From the NCBI GenBank assembly GCA_013140775.1, contig JABFSA010000090.1, positions 1-37,539 on the forward strand: a DNA stretch of 37,539 nucleotides. Direction: 5' to 3'. Source of the stretch: Acidobacteriota bacterium. GTDB taxonomy: Bacteria > Acidobacteriota > Vicinamibacteria > Vicinamibacterales > UBA2999. Shown here piece by piece: positions 1-7,854 of the stretch. A model generated the notes under the pieces. It saw only the letters and a list, made by a program, of their open reading frames with translations, did not search any database and was not told the origin of the DNA. How positions within the stretch are numbered: position 1 is the first letter of the stretch; every line of letters begins with the position of its first letter. Position numbers and translations under genes: made by a program.

Positions 1-18
1 CGATTGGCACACCCGTGT

Positions 19-94
19 GCCGAGGTAGCTCAGTTGGTAGAGCAAGTGACTGAAAATCACGGTGTCGGCGGTTCAATTCCGTCCCTCGGCACCA
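19..94 (+). tRNA. tRNA-Phe (GAA anticodon)
   Basis: The sequence folds as a complete tRNA. The 7-bp acceptor stem GCCGAGG/CCTCGGC is perfect, the D arm has GCTC/GAGC, and the anticodon loop CTGAAAA carries GAA. The T arm contains TTCAATT and the CCA end is encoded. Anticodon GAA reads phenylalanine codons. The top pair of the anticodon stem (A27-G43 in standard numbering) is a mismatch and position 32 is C rather than the usual T. Both are minor deviations. The gene stands alone and converges on recA. Confidence 0.97.
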
Positions 95-224
95 CTTCTT
101 AGACTTTAGGCTCTAGGCTCTAGACTAGGCACGTAGGGCGGGTTCCGCGTAGCGGACCCGCCATCAAGCTCTGGTCTTTTGGCTTCGGGCCTTCAAGTGA
201 GTGGCGTTGCCGCCCCGGCGCGGC
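95..224. repeat. Intergenic repeat cluster: TAGAGCC-type units plus GTAG hairpin
   Basis: This is the non-coding gap between the convergent tRNA-Phe and recA genes. From about 101 to 130 it holds near-tandem copies of a GGCTCTA unit. From about 133 to 162 a GTAG is followed by a GC-rich hairpin in which GGCGGGT-TCCGC pairs with GCGGACCCGCC, with one bulged T. A T-rich run (TCTTTT) follows at 175-180, so on the plus strand the hairpin could serve as the tRNA terminator. Related units occur at 1277-1300 and 21774-21860. Confidence 0.6.
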
Positions 225-1253
225 TCAGACCGCGACGACTTCCGGTTCGCGGCTCATTCCCAGTTCCTTCCTGACCCGGTCTTCGATGATTTGCCGGATG
301 TCCGGATTCTCCTTGAGGAACTGTTTCGCGTTTTCGCGTCCCTGACCGAGCCGATCTCCACCGTAGGCAAACCAGGCGCCGCTCTTCTCGATAATCCGCT
401 TCTCGACCGCGAGGTCGAGGAGGTCGCCCTCACGAGAGATGCCTTCGCCGTACATGATGTCGAACTCCGCCTCACGGAAGGGAGGCGCCATCTTGTTCTT
501 CACGATCTTCACGCGTGTTCGCCCGCCGACGACCTGGTCGCCATCCTTGATGCTCGCGATTCGCCGGATGTCGATACGGACCGAGGCATAGAACTTGAGT
601 GCGCGACCACCGGTGGTTGTTTCGGGATTCCCGAACATCACCCCGATTTTTTCGCGAAGCTGGTTGATGAAGATCAGCGTCGTCTTGGACTTGGAGACGA
701 TGCCGGTGAGCTTCCGCAGTGCCTGCGACATGAGACGCGCCTGGAGACCCATCTGCGCGTCGCCCATTTCGCCTTCGATTTCGGCCTTCGGCACGAGTGC
801 GGCGACTGAGTCCACCACGACGACATCCACGCCGCCCGACCGGATGAGCACTTCGACGATCTCGAGCGCCTGTTCGCCGTTGTCGGGCTGGGACACCAGC
901 AGGTTTTCGAGATCCACGCCAAGCTTCTGTGCGTACTTGGCGTCGAGCGCGTGTTCGGCGTCCACGAAGGCCGCCATGCCGCCAGCCTTCTGCGCTTCAG
1001 CAATCACCTGCAGCGCGAGGGTCGTCTTGCCGGAAGACTCCGGGCCGTAGACCTCGACCACGCGTCCACGCGGCATGCCGCCGATGCCCAGGGCATAGTC
1101 GATGCTGATGGAGCCGGTCGATACACATTCGACCGCCGCGATTGCGCCCCGTTGCCCGAGCCGCATGATTGACCCTTTGCCGAACTGCTTTTCAATCTGG
1201 CCGACAGCGATGTCGAGCGCTTTGTTACGTTCTTTCTGATCGTCGAGTGCCAT
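225..1253 (-). CDS. recA: Recombinase RecA
   Basis: RecA is the ATP-dependent strand-exchange protein of homologous recombination and the co-protease that triggers LexA self-cleavage. At 342 residues it has the usual family length. The start [13 protein letters not shown] is typical. The Walker A motif GPESSGKT lies at about residues 70-77, and the Walker B stretch [12 protein letters not shown] is near residue 145. The loop-2 region with [17 protein letters not shown] is intact. A good Shine-Dalgarno (AGGAG, 6 nt before ATG) fixes the start. A perfect 7-bp hairpin with a TGAA loop (1277-1294) sits about 24 nt before the start codon and could lie in the mRNA leader. I saw no recognisable SOS box of the E. 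coli or Bacillus type upstream. The gene appears monocistronic. Confidence 0.99.
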   Translation of the reverse strand: MALDDQKERNKALDIAVGQIEKQFGKGSIMRLGQRGAIAAVECVSTGSISIDYALGIGGMPRGRVVEVYGPESSGKTTLALQVIAEAQKAGGMAAFVDAEHALDAKYAQKLGVDLENLLVSQPDNGEQALEIVEVLIRSGGVDVVVVDSVAALVPKAEIEGEMGDAQMGLQARLMSQALRKLTGIVSKSKTTLIFINQLREKIGVMFGNPETTTGGRALKFYASVRIDIRRIASIKDGDQVVGGRTRVKIVKNKMAPPFREAEFDIMYGEGISREGDLLDLAVEKRIIEKSGAWFAYGGDRLGQGRENAKQFLKENPDIRQIIEDRVRKELGMSREPEVVAV

Positions 1254-1276
1254 GTAGTCTCCTAGAAAATCCTGGG

Positions 1277-1300
1277 GTCCGCCTGAAGGCGGACGCTACA
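1277..1300 (-). repeat. GTAG hairpin repeat in the recA upstream region
   Basis: GTCCGCC and GGCGGAC form a perfect 7-bp stem around a TGAA loop. On the minus strand the element reads TGTAGC followed by the stem. The same layout (GTAG, a few bases, GC stem) recurs at 133-162 and 21774-21798 with different stem sequences that keep their pairing. Its position directly before the recA Shine-Dalgarno means it may be transcribed as part of the leader. Confidence 0.6.
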
Positions 1301-1539
1301 AACGAGATAGTTGCGCGGGAGGGTGACAGGGGAGGTCACGGCCGGGGTTGATCCTAGGAACGTGCCAAGCGAAAGTCAAGCGAAAATCTGTGCACAGGCA
1401 GTTACCATACATCATTCACTGCAATGGTTTACAGGCCTCGAGGACTTTCGCCTCAGAAGTCGCGGGTTGGCAGAATCTGAAACCCGCGAAACCGCGAGCG
1501 TTTGCGGTTTCTGCCGAGCACTACGAGAAGGGGAGCAGC
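1301..1539. other. recA-thiolase intergenic region with two adjacent hairpins
   Basis: No gene is visible here. Two perfect 8-bp stems lie near the thiolase stop: CGCGGGTT (1461-1468) with AACCCGCG (1481-1488), and GAAACCGC (1488-1495) with GCGGTTTC (1504-1511). They share base 1488, so they are alternative or mutually stacked folds. They could end thiolase transcription on the minus strand, although no clear T-run follows. The recA promoter should also be in this region, but I cannot assign a confident -35/-10 pair. Confidence 0.4.
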
Positions 1540-2754
1540 CTAGAAGCGCTCGATCGCCAAGGCCACGCCGTTGCCGCCACCGAGACACAGAGTAGCGACA
1601 CCGCGCGTGAGATTCCGCTGCTCGAGTGCATAGAGAAGCGTCGTCAGCACGCGGGAACCACTCGACCCGATGGCGTGTCCGAGCGCAACAGCTCCGCCGT
1701 TGACGTTGACCTTCTGGGGATCGATACCAAGGTCGCGAAGCACCGCGATCGCCTGCACCGAAAACGCCTCGTTCAACTCGAGCAGGTCGATCTGGTCCAT
1801 CGACCAGCCGATCTTGCGCAGGAGATGTCGCACGGCGTCGATAGGTGTCAGCAGGAGATGCTTGGGCGCGAGACCACTGGTCGCCTGGCCGACGATGCGC
1901 GCCATCGGTGTGAGCTTGAGCTGAGCGGCTCTGGTCGCCGACATGACGACAAGCGCCGAAGCACCGTCGTTGACGGGCGGCGCATTCCCGGCGGTCACCG
2001 TGCCGTCCTTTCGAAACGCCGCTCGAAGATTCCCAAGCGCTTTCGCGGTTGTGTCCGGACGCACGGACTCGTCGCGATCGATGACGGCCGAACTGTCTGC
2101 TCCCGACCCTCGGTTGCCTTTCGATCCCGAAGCACCCTGCGAGGGGGACACTGGCAGAATCTCGGCAGTGAAGCGGCCTGCCGTCGCAGCTTCGGCAGCT
2201 TTGCGGTGACTGTTGAACGCGTACTCGTCCTGCTCGTCGCGGGTGATTGAGTACATGTCAGCGACGAGTTCTCCAGCCGTGCCCATGTGGCACTGCTCGA
2301 ACGCGCACCACAAACCGTCACTGATCATCGAATCGAGAAACTCCCGATGCCCCATGCGAAACCCTTCGCGGGCTCCGGGCACGAGGTACGGCGCGTTGCT
2401 CATCGATTCCATGCCGCCCGCGACAGCGATCTCGATATCGCCAACCGCGATGCCTTGCGCCGCGAGCATCACGGCCTTCAGGCCGGACCCGCACACCTTG
2501 TTGATCGTGAGCGCGGCCACGTGATCCGCGAGGCCGCCGCGGAGCGCCGCCTGCCGTGCCGGCGCCTGACCAAGCCCGGCGGACACGACGTTACCCATGA
2601 TGCATTCATCGACGGTGGCGGGATCGACGCCCGCGCGCCTTACGGCTTCTCGAACGACCAGCGCTCCGAGCTCTGTCGCCGGAAACGACTTCAACCCGCC
2701 GAGAAACTTCCCGGTGGGCGTGCGAACGGCGGAAACGATGACCGCGTCGTGCAC
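1540..2754 (-). CDS. Acetyl-CoA acetyltransferase (thiolase)
   Basis: This thiolase condenses two acetyl-CoA to acetoacetyl-CoA or runs the reverse cleavage, in the cytoplasm. The nucleophilic cysteine lies in NKVCGSGLKA, followed by GGMESMSNAPY. The C-terminal catalytic set is present as ELNEAF, GGAVALGHAIGSSG (His) and CLGGGNG (second Cys). The open frame extends to a TTG at 2772. I prefer the GTG at 2754, because AGGAG lies 8 nt before it and the protein then begins MHDAVIVSAVRTPTG, as the family does, giving 404 residues. A Gly/Ser-rich stretch (SQGASGSKGNRGSG) in the loop before AVIDRDE looks longer than usual. The gene starts 14 nt after the DinB-type lipoprotein gene, so the two are probably co-transcribed. 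It could be a biosynthetic (phaA-like) or degradative enzyme. Confidence 0.95.
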   Translation of the reverse strand: MHDAVIVSAVRTPTGKFLGGLKSFPATELGALVVREAVRRAGVDPATVDECIMGNVVSAGLGQAPARQAALRGGLADHVAALTINKVCGSGLKAVMLAAQGIAVGDIEIAVAGGMESMSNAPYLVPGAREGFRMGHREFLDSMISDGLWCAFEQCHMGTAGELVADMYSITRDEQDEYAFNSHRKAAEAATAGRFTAEILPVSPSQGASGSKGNRGSGADSSAVIDRDESVRPDTTAKALGNLRAAFRKDGTVTAGNAPPVNDGASALVVMSATRAAQLKLTPMARIVGQATSGLAPKHLLLTPIDAVRHLLRKIGWSMDQIDLLELNEAFSVQAIAVLRDLGIDPQKVNVNGGAVALGHAIGSSGSRVLTTLLYALEQRNLTRGVATLCLGGGNGVALAIERF

Positions 2755-2768
2755 TAAGGGAGCTCCTG

Positions 2769-3362
2769 TCAAATACCGGATCGGCTTGCAGGCGGGACGA
2801 TGCCGTTCAGTCGCAGGTAGACGGCCATCTGTCCGTAGATATCCATCGAGTGCGCGCTCAGAACCCAGAAGATACGCGCGCGTGTCGAGGGTCCGAGAAA
2901 TGACGCGTCGACGGTTTCGACGAGTGAGGCATCGGTCTGCTCATTGAGCAGGGCGATGCCGTAGTCGTACGACTCGGCCAGCGCTTTGAGGATGTCGGCC
3001 TTCGTCTTCGCGCTGTCCGCCGTGAAGGTTGGGGCTGACACCTGGCCCCCCACAAATTTCAGGATGTCCACATTGGCCGTGGCGATGTGCATGATCTGCT
3101 CGCCGTACGTTCGCTGCGCCGGCGTGGACTTGTAGCCGAACTTATCTTCCGGCATCGCATCGGCGATAGCAGTCAGCGTCTCCTTCTGACGCTCCCAGTC
3201 CTTGATGAGATCACCGCGAACGGTGGATCCATCCGCCGCCGGCGCTGCGGGCGCCGCGGCCGGTACGGCCGCTTCCTGTGCCGGAGGGGTGCCGCCACCG
3301 CATCCTGTGACGAGCACGCCCAGGACCATCGCACAGCTAACGCTCCAAACCAGACGCTTCAT
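2769..3362 (-). CDS. DinB-family lipoprotein
   Basis: This 197-residue protein begins with a lipoprotein signal (MKRLVWSVSCAMVLGVLVTGC, with the lipobox cysteine after VTG). An Ala/Pro-rich spacer of about 25 residues follows. The remainder looks like a DinB four-helix bundle: DWERQKETLTAIADAMPEDKFGYK, then RTYGEQIMHIATANVDIL and a C-terminal AHSMDIYGQMAVYLRLNGIVPP. The spaced histidines match the metal-binding pattern of DinB/YfiT proteins. The start at 3362 has GGAGG 8 nt upstream; the longer open frame to 3524 has no such support. Members of this group are common in Acidobacteriota, but their substrate is unknown. The gene follows the dciA-like gene by 52 nt and precedes the thiolase by 14 nt. 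Confidence 0.85.
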   Translation of the reverse strand: MKRLVWSVSCAMVLGVLVTGCGGGTPPAQEAAVPAAAPAAPAADGSTVRGDLIKDWERQKETLTAIADAMPEDKFGYKSTPAQRTYGEQIMHIATANVDILKFVGGQVSAPTFTADSAKTKADILKALAESYDYGIALLNEQTDASLVETVDASFLGPSTRARIFWVLSAHSMDIYGQMAVYLRLNGIVPPASRSGI

Positions 3363-3414
3363 ACCGACACCCTCCACGAGATTCACGAGATGCGTCCCGG
3401 CACCACGCCTGGGA

Positions 3415-3711
3415 CTAGGACACGATGACATTGAGTCCGCGCACGACATCCTGGCCCAGAAGCGCCGCAAGACGTACGCGTATGAGACCGGCGGAATGCT
3501 CGATTTCGCGCTGCCAGGCTGCATCCCTGGTCCGCACGTGGAGGACCACGCCCTGCAACTCGACCGACGTCACACGATCGACTGCGGGCCCCACGGTGGT
3601 CCGCCAGGCGAACGCCACTTTTTCAGGGGTCAACGGCGCGTGCCGCAGCACGTCTGCCAGAGCGCCGGGCATGACGCGATTGACCGGGATCACAGTTCGT
3701 GAGGATAGCAT
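3415..3711 (-). CDS. DciA-like DUF721 protein
   Basis: This 98-residue protein resembles the DUF721/DciA family, the ancestral bacterial loader of the replicative helicase DnaB. The recognisable parts are [21 protein letters not shown], an acidic/aromatic helix start, and the beta-rich part with [18 protein letters not shown]. The WQREIEH segment (Trp, Glu, Leu-type pattern) is typical of the family's KH-like core. The start is either ATG at 3711 or GTG at 3717; neither has a clear Shine-Dalgarno. The 5' end overlaps or abuts that of maf on the other strand, leaving no separate promoter space. It is first in a minus-strand row with the DinB-type lipoprotein and thiolase. Family assignment is by pattern, so the function is inferred. 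Confidence 0.75.
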   Translation of the reverse strand: MLSSRTVIPVNRVMPGALADVLRHAPLTPEKVAFAWRTTVGPAVDRVTSVELQGVVLHVRTRDAAWQREIEHSAGLIRVRLAALLGQDVVRGLNVIVS

Positions 3712-3718
3712 TGGCACC

Positions 3719-4297
3719 GTGCGACTGGTGTTGGCGTCCGCCTCGCCGAGGCGGGCCGAATTACTCCGCGCGGCTCACATCGACTTCGACGTGATGCCGT
3801 CGGACGTGGACGAGAGGGTAGAACCGTCGGAGACGCCCGACGGCTACGTCCGCCGGCTCGCGCGGGAAAAAGCCGGGGCAGTACGCGCGCGGGTTCCGGA
3901 TCGTCCAGTCCTTGCGGCCGACACCATCGTCTCAATCGACGGTCAGATACTCGGCAAGCCTGACGACGAAGCAGTTGCACGGGCGATGCTCCGGCGTCTT
4001 TCTGGTCGGGAGCACGTAACCATAACTGGGGTCTGTCTCCTGTATCTGGTGTCAGGTAGTCTCAGGCGAGACGAGCGGGTGATTCGCACGACGGTCGGGT
4101 TTGCTTCGCTGAGTGAGGCAGAAATCGACTGGTATGTGGGGTCAGGCGAGCCGATGGACAAGGCGGGTTCGTATGCCGTCCAGGGGCTGGCTTCGCGGTT
4201 CGTGACGCGGATCGAGGGCTCCTACTCGAACGTCGTGGGCCTCCCGATCGCCGAGGTCTACGACTTGTGCAAGACCGCGGGATTACTGGTATCCTGA
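3719..4297 (+). CDS. maf: Maf-type nucleoside triphosphate pyrophosphatase
   Basis: Maf proteins hydrolyse non-canonical or pyrimidine nucleoside triphosphates (dTTP/UTP or 7-methyl-GTP, depending on subgroup) to monophosphates and so clean the nucleotide pool. The diagnostic [12 protein letters not shown] is at the N-terminus. [25 protein letters not shown] and the [13 protein letters not shown] segment follow in family order, for 192 residues. The start is GTG at 3719; upstream codons in frame are not family-like. AAGSYAIQG-type sequence fits the YhdE (dTTP/UTP) branch. The start lies 8 nt from the opposite-strand dciA-like start. GATAGC at 3703-3708 is a possible -10 box placed very close to the start. 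Confidence 0.95.
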   Translation: MRLVLASASPRRAELLRAAHIDFDVMPSDVDERVEPSETPDGYVRRLAREKAGAVRARVPDRPVLAADTIVSIDGQILGKPDDEAVARAMLRRLSGREHVTITGVCLLYLVSGSLRRDERVIRTTVGFASLSEAEIDWYVGSGEPMDKAGSYAVQGLASRFVTRIEGSYSNVVGLPIAEVYDLCKTAGLLVS

Positions 4298-4368
4298 CGG
4301 CAACTACAGAGCAGGCGCCTTAAGGTCCTGTCTCGCCACGGTTTCCAGCCGTGGCACTCGGTGCACTT

Positions 4369-4779
4369 ATGAGTCATAAAGCCACGAAGATTGGTCTGAC
4401 GAGTCTGGTGCTCACGCTCGCGTTCGGGGGGCTGCTGTACTCGACCCTCGGAGAAAGCGCGCAGTACTACAAGCACGTGGACGAGGTCATGGCCCAGCCG
4501 GACGCCTGGTACGGCAAGCCTCTTCAGGTCCATGGGTACGCCAAGGACATCCGCCGCAAGCCGGATTCCCTCGACTACCGGTTTGAAATGCACACCAACG
4601 GAAAGGTCCTTCTCGCGACCTACACCGGGATCGTGCCGGATACCTTCAAGAACGACTCTGAGGTCGTTCTGGAAGGCAGGCTCGGCCCCGATGGTTTTCA
4701 CGCGACCGGCGTGACCGCGAAGTGTCCGTCGAAATACGAACCGCAGGCGGCTGGGGCACCAGGCGGCGCTACGAATTGA
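4369..4779 (+). CDS. ccmE: Cytochrome c maturation heme chaperone CcmE, Cys-type
   Basis: CcmE carries heme covalently on the outer face of the cytoplasmic membrane and hands it to CcmF. This 136-residue protein has one N-terminal membrane anchor (KIGLTSLVLTLAFGGLLYSTLG) followed by the OB-fold with YYKHVDEVMAQPDAWYGKPLQVHGYA and YTGIVPDTFKNDSEVVLEGRL. E. coli has a heme-binding HxxxY (HDENY). Here the equivalent is CPSKY (CxxxY), so the heme ligand position is cysteine, as described for CcmE of some sulfate reducers and archaea. ATG at 4369 is chosen; GTG at 4351 lies inside a small hairpin (CCACGG/CCGTGG, 4336-4354). It is the first gene of the ccm cluster, 14 nt before ccmF. Confidence 0.92.
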   Translation: MSHKATKIGLTSLVLTLAFGGLLYSTLGESAQYYKHVDEVMAQPDAWYGKPLQVHGYAKDIRRKPDSLDYRFEMHTNGKVLLATYTGIVPDTFKNDSEVVLEGRLGPDGFHATGVTAKCPSKYEPQAAGAPGGATN

Positions 4780-4793
4780 TCGAGGACTGAGCC

Positions 4794-7259
4794 ATGTCCT
4801 CACTCGGCTCCTACCTTCTTCTCGCGGCCTTCGTCGTGTGCGCGTACGCCATGGCGGCTTCGGTCGCCGGCGCGCGCCGCCGCTCACAGCGGCTCATTGA
4901 AAGTGGTGTCGGGGCGTTTTATCTCGTCGCGGCGATCATGTCGGTCGCCTCGTCGGTCATCGTCTACGCCTTCGTTGCCGGCGACTACTCAATCAAGTAC
5001 GTCCAGCGTTATTCCGATTCCGTTCAGCCGCTCTTCTTCAAGATCACGTCCTACTGGGGCGGGCTCGACGGCTCGATCATGTTCTGGGTGTTCCTGTTGT
5101 CGCTCTTCGGGAGCGCAGCAGTCTATGTGAACAGGGAGCGGCAGCGGGAGCTCATTCCTTACGCTGTCGCGGTCATCTCGGTCGTGCAGATGTTCTTCCT
5201 GTTCCTGATGATCATCCACAACAACCCATTCGAAACGTACCTGACCGAGCGGCCGACGGACGGGACCGGGTTGAACCCGCTGCTGCAGAACTTCTACATG
5301 GTGATTCACCCGCCCACCATGTACACCGGCTTCGTTGGTCTGACTATCCCGTACGCGTTCGGCATGGCTGCCCTCATCACGGGCCATCTCGACGACTCCT
5401 GGCTGCGCGCGGTCCGCCGCTGGACGATGGTCTCCTGGCTGTTCCTGTCGATCGGCCTCGGCCTTGGAATGATCTGGGCGTACGAAGAGCTCGGATGGGG
5501 CGGCTACTGGGGCTGGGATCCCGTCGAGAACGCCGGGCTCCTGCCATGGTTCACGGCTACCGCGTTCCTGCATTCCGTGCGCGTGCAGGAGCAGCGGGGC
5601 ATGCTGCGCGTCTGGAACGTCACGCTCGTCATCACGACGTTCTTTCTCACCATCTTCGGCACCTTCATGACCCGTTCGGGGGTCGTCCAGTCAGTCCACG
5701 CATTCGGTGAAGACATCGAGCTGGCCCGGATGTTCACCGTGTTCATGGTGACCATCCTCGTCGTCAGTTTCGGGTTCGTCATCTACCGTTTGCCGTTGCT
5801 GCGCGCCCGCAACGAGTTGGACTCCTGGGTTTCGCGTGAAGCGGCGTTCCTCGCCAACAACTGGATCCTGCTGTTCTCCGCGTTCTTCGTCCTCTTTGCC
5901 ACGATGTTCCCGACGCTCAGCGAGGCCGTCACCGGCGAGCGTCTGACGGTCGGTCCACCGTTCTTCAACAAGTGGATGCTGCCGGTTGGCCTGATGCTGC
6001 TTCTGCTCACCGGTGTCGGACCGCTGCTCGCGTGGCGCAAGTCCACGGTGAAGAACCTGCGCGAGCAGTTCATGGTGCCTGTCATCACCGCTGTCGTCGT
6101 GGCGGGCGCGCTCTTCGCGCTTGGCGTCCGCGTCTGGACGTCCGGACTTTGCTTTGCCCTCTGCGCCTTCGTCACGGGCACGATCGGACAGGAGTTCTGG
6201 CGTGGTGCACGCGTCCGGCAGGGCGTAACGCGCACCGACATCCTCACGGCCCTCATCGGGCTCACAGCCCGGAACAAACGCCGCTACGGCGGCTACATCG
6301 TGCACATTGGCATCGTGCTCATCTTCCTCGGGTTCGCCGGAGAAGGCTTCAAGCACGACGAGCAGGTACTCCTCAAGCCAGGCCAGCAGGCGACCGTTGG
6401 CGATTTCACGGTTCGGCTCGACGCGGTCAAGGTGACCGACGACGGGCAGAAGCAGATGATTACGGGCCATACCACGGTCACCCGCGACGGCGAGGAAGTG
6501 GCGAAGATGTATCCCGCCAAGTGGTACTTCCGCAAGCACGAGGACCAGCCGACGACCGAAGTAGCCATTCGCCGCTCGTTTGCCGAAGACATCTATCTGG
6601 TGATGCCGGCGTTCAACCTCGAGGACCAGAGCGCCAGCATGGAGATCGTGATCAATCCGCTGGTCAACTGGGTGTGGGTTGGATTCGGCATCCTGGCTTT
6701 GGGAACGGGGATCGCGCTGCTGCCTGAAACCGTCTTTGCCTTCGCCATGGCAAAAGTGCCGGCGCACGCGGCGACGGCGTCGCTGCTGCTCCTCGCCGCC
6801 GTGCTGTGGCCCGCGGCGGTGATTGCCCAGGCGGCGCAGGACGTTCCGGTGAAGGACCGCAGCGCCCTGCAGCGCCGGCTCGAAGCCGAGATCATGTGCA
6901 CATGCGGCTGCAAGTCGCCGATGGGCAGTTGTCCCATGCGTCCCAACTGCGGACACTACGATCAGCAGGAAGCACGCCTCAAGACGCACATCGCCGAGGG
7001 CATGGACTACGACGCGATCAAGGCGTCCTTCATCCAGGAGTTCGGCGGACAGGATGTACTGGCCGCCCCCCTGGACCGCGGCTTCAACCGCCTCGCCTGG
7101 CTTCTCCCGTATGTCGTGGCGACGCTGGCGCTCTGTGGCATCGTCGTCAGCACTCGACGCTGGTCGCGCCAGTCGTCCACTCCAGCAGCGGCTGGGGACG
7201 CCGGACTCGACCCGGAGCTGAGCGCGCGCCTGGACGATGAGCTCCGAAACCTCGACTAG
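4794..7259 (+). CDS. ccmF: CcmF heme lyase fused to a CcmH-like domain
   Basis: CcmF is the polytopic membrane protein that transfers heme from CcmE to apocytochrome c. Residues 1-660 are CcmF-like: many membrane segments, the WWD-type motif WGGYWGWDPVENAGLLPW near residue 235, and the GTFMTRSGVVQSVHAF segment. After a last membrane helix, residues 690-790 form a CcmH-like soluble domain followed by another membrane helix (WLLPYVVATLALCGIVV). CcmH normally has an LRCxxCQ thiol pair. Here the equivalent is IMCTCGCKSP with cysteines at 702, 704 and 706, and more at 713 and 719, so no CxxC pair is present. The protein is 821 residues, against about 650 for CcmF alone. GAGG lies 9 nt before ATG. 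Its last 23 nt overlap the next gene. Confidence 0.92.
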   Translation: MSSLGSYLLLAAFVVCAYAMAASVAGARRRSQRLIESGVGAFYLVAAIMSVASSVIVYAFVAGDYSIKYVQRYSDSVQPLFFKITSYWGGLDGSIMFWVFLLSLFGSAAVYVNRERQRELIPYAVAVISVVQMFFLFLMIIHNNPFETYLTERPTDGTGLNPLLQNFYMVIHPPTMYTGFVGLTIPYAFGMAALITGHLDDSWLRAVRRWTMVSWLFLSIGLGLGMIWAYEELGWGGYWGWDPVENAGLLPWFTATAFLHSVRVQEQRGMLRVWNVTLVITTFFLTIFGTFMTRSGVVQSVHAFGEDIELARMFTVFMVTILVVSFGFVIYRLPLLRARNELDSWVSREAAFLANNWILLFSAFFVLFATMFPTLSEAVTGERLTVGPPFFNKWMLPVGLMLLLLTGVGPLLAWRKSTVKNLREQFMVPVITAVVVAGALFALGVRVWTSGLCFALCAFVTGTIGQEFWRGARVRQGVTRTDILTALIGLTARNKRRYGGYIVHIGIVLIFLGFAGEGFKHDEQVLLKPGQQATVGDFTVRLDAVKVTDDGQKQMITGHTTVTRDGEEVAKMYPAKWYFRKHEDQPTTEVAIRRSFAEDIYLVMPAFNLEDQSASMEIVINPLVNWVWVGFGILALGTGIALLPETVFAFAMAKVPAHAATASLLLLAAVLWPAAVIAQAAQDVPVKDRSALQRRLEAEIMCTCGCKSPMGSCPMRPNCGHYDQQEARLKTHIAEGMDYDAIKASFIQEFGGQDVLAAPLDRGFNRLAWLLPYVVATLALCGIVVSTRRWSRQSSTPAAAGDAGLDPELSARLDDELRNLD

Positions 7260-7854
7260 CACCCCGGCGTCCCGCCCGGACGACTCCGCGCTCGCACCCT
7301 GGCAGCTGTTCACGCTTGCCGGGCTCATGGGCGCTACGGTCGTCGTCTTTGTCTCGAGAGGGCAGACACCGGCCGGCATCATTCTGTTGAGCCTCACGAT
7401 CTTCACCGCCGCGGTTGTCGGTGTGGCGGCGTGGCGAACGCTCTCTCCATTCACACAAAGCGACTATCGCGCCGCACCCGCAATCCTGGGCGGCCGTACG
7501 CGCGCGGCCCTGGAGCGTGAGAAAGCGCTCATGCTTCGAGCCCTCAAAGAGCTCGAGTTCGACCGGGCCATGGGCAAGGTCTCCCAGGCTGACTTCGAGG
7601 AGATGAGCGCGCGCCTGCGTGCGCGGGCAACCCGGCTCATCGCGCAGCTCGACAACGAGGGCGGCTACGCCGCGGTCATCAACCGCGAGATCGCCAGGCG
7701 AATCGGAACGGAGCCACCCGTGCAGCCGCAAGCGCGGCCGGCATCGGCTTCCCCTCAGCCGGAGGCGAGATTCTGCGGGGCGTGCGGTAATCCAAGGGAT
7801 CTCGACGCCCGATTCTGCAAGCACTGCGGTGCGAGCCTGGAGTCAGGACAATGA
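7237..7854 (+). CDS. CcmI-like membrane protein with C-terminal zinc ribbon
   Basis: The product has 205 residues. Two membrane helices occur near the N-terminus (LFTLAGLMGATVVVFVS and AGIILLSLTIFTAAVVGVAAW). A helical stretch follows with EREKALMLRALKELEFDRAMGKVSQADFEEM, which resembles the cytoplasmic helix of CcmI and similar cytochrome-assembly proteins. A Pro/Ala/Gln linker leads to a zinc ribbon, FCGACGNP..FCKHCGAS (two CxxC pairs), at the extreme C-terminus. CcmI in E. coli binds apocytochrome and works with CcmF/H, so the position directly after ccmF-ccmH fits an accessory role. The zinc ribbon is not part of standard CcmI. The gene overlaps ccmF by 23 nt and the next gene by 4 nt (ATGA). 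Function is inferred from context. Confidence 0.75.
   Translation: MSSETSTSTPASRPDDSALAPWQLFTLAGLMGATVVVFVSRGQTPAGIILLSLTIFTAAVVGVAAWRTLSPFTQSDYRAAPAILGGRTRAALEREKALMLRALKELEFDRAMGKVSQADFEEMSARLRARATRLIAQLDNEGGYAAVINREIARRIGTEPPVQPQARPASASPQPEARFCGACGNPRDLDARFCKHCGASLESGQ

Noticed and set aside
1388..1397. CTGTGCACAG palindrome between thiolase and recA as a LexA site
   Set aside because: It is shorter than the CTGT-N8-ACAG E. coli box and about 135 nt from the recA start. No second copy or known phylum consensus supports it.
5691..7454. A 587-residue open frame on the minus strand across ccmF
   Set aside because: It is antisense to a well-supported ccmF-ccmH gene, has low-complexity charged sequence (many Arg, Glu, Gln, His) and no recognisable domain. 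In high-GC DNA such long shadow frames are common.
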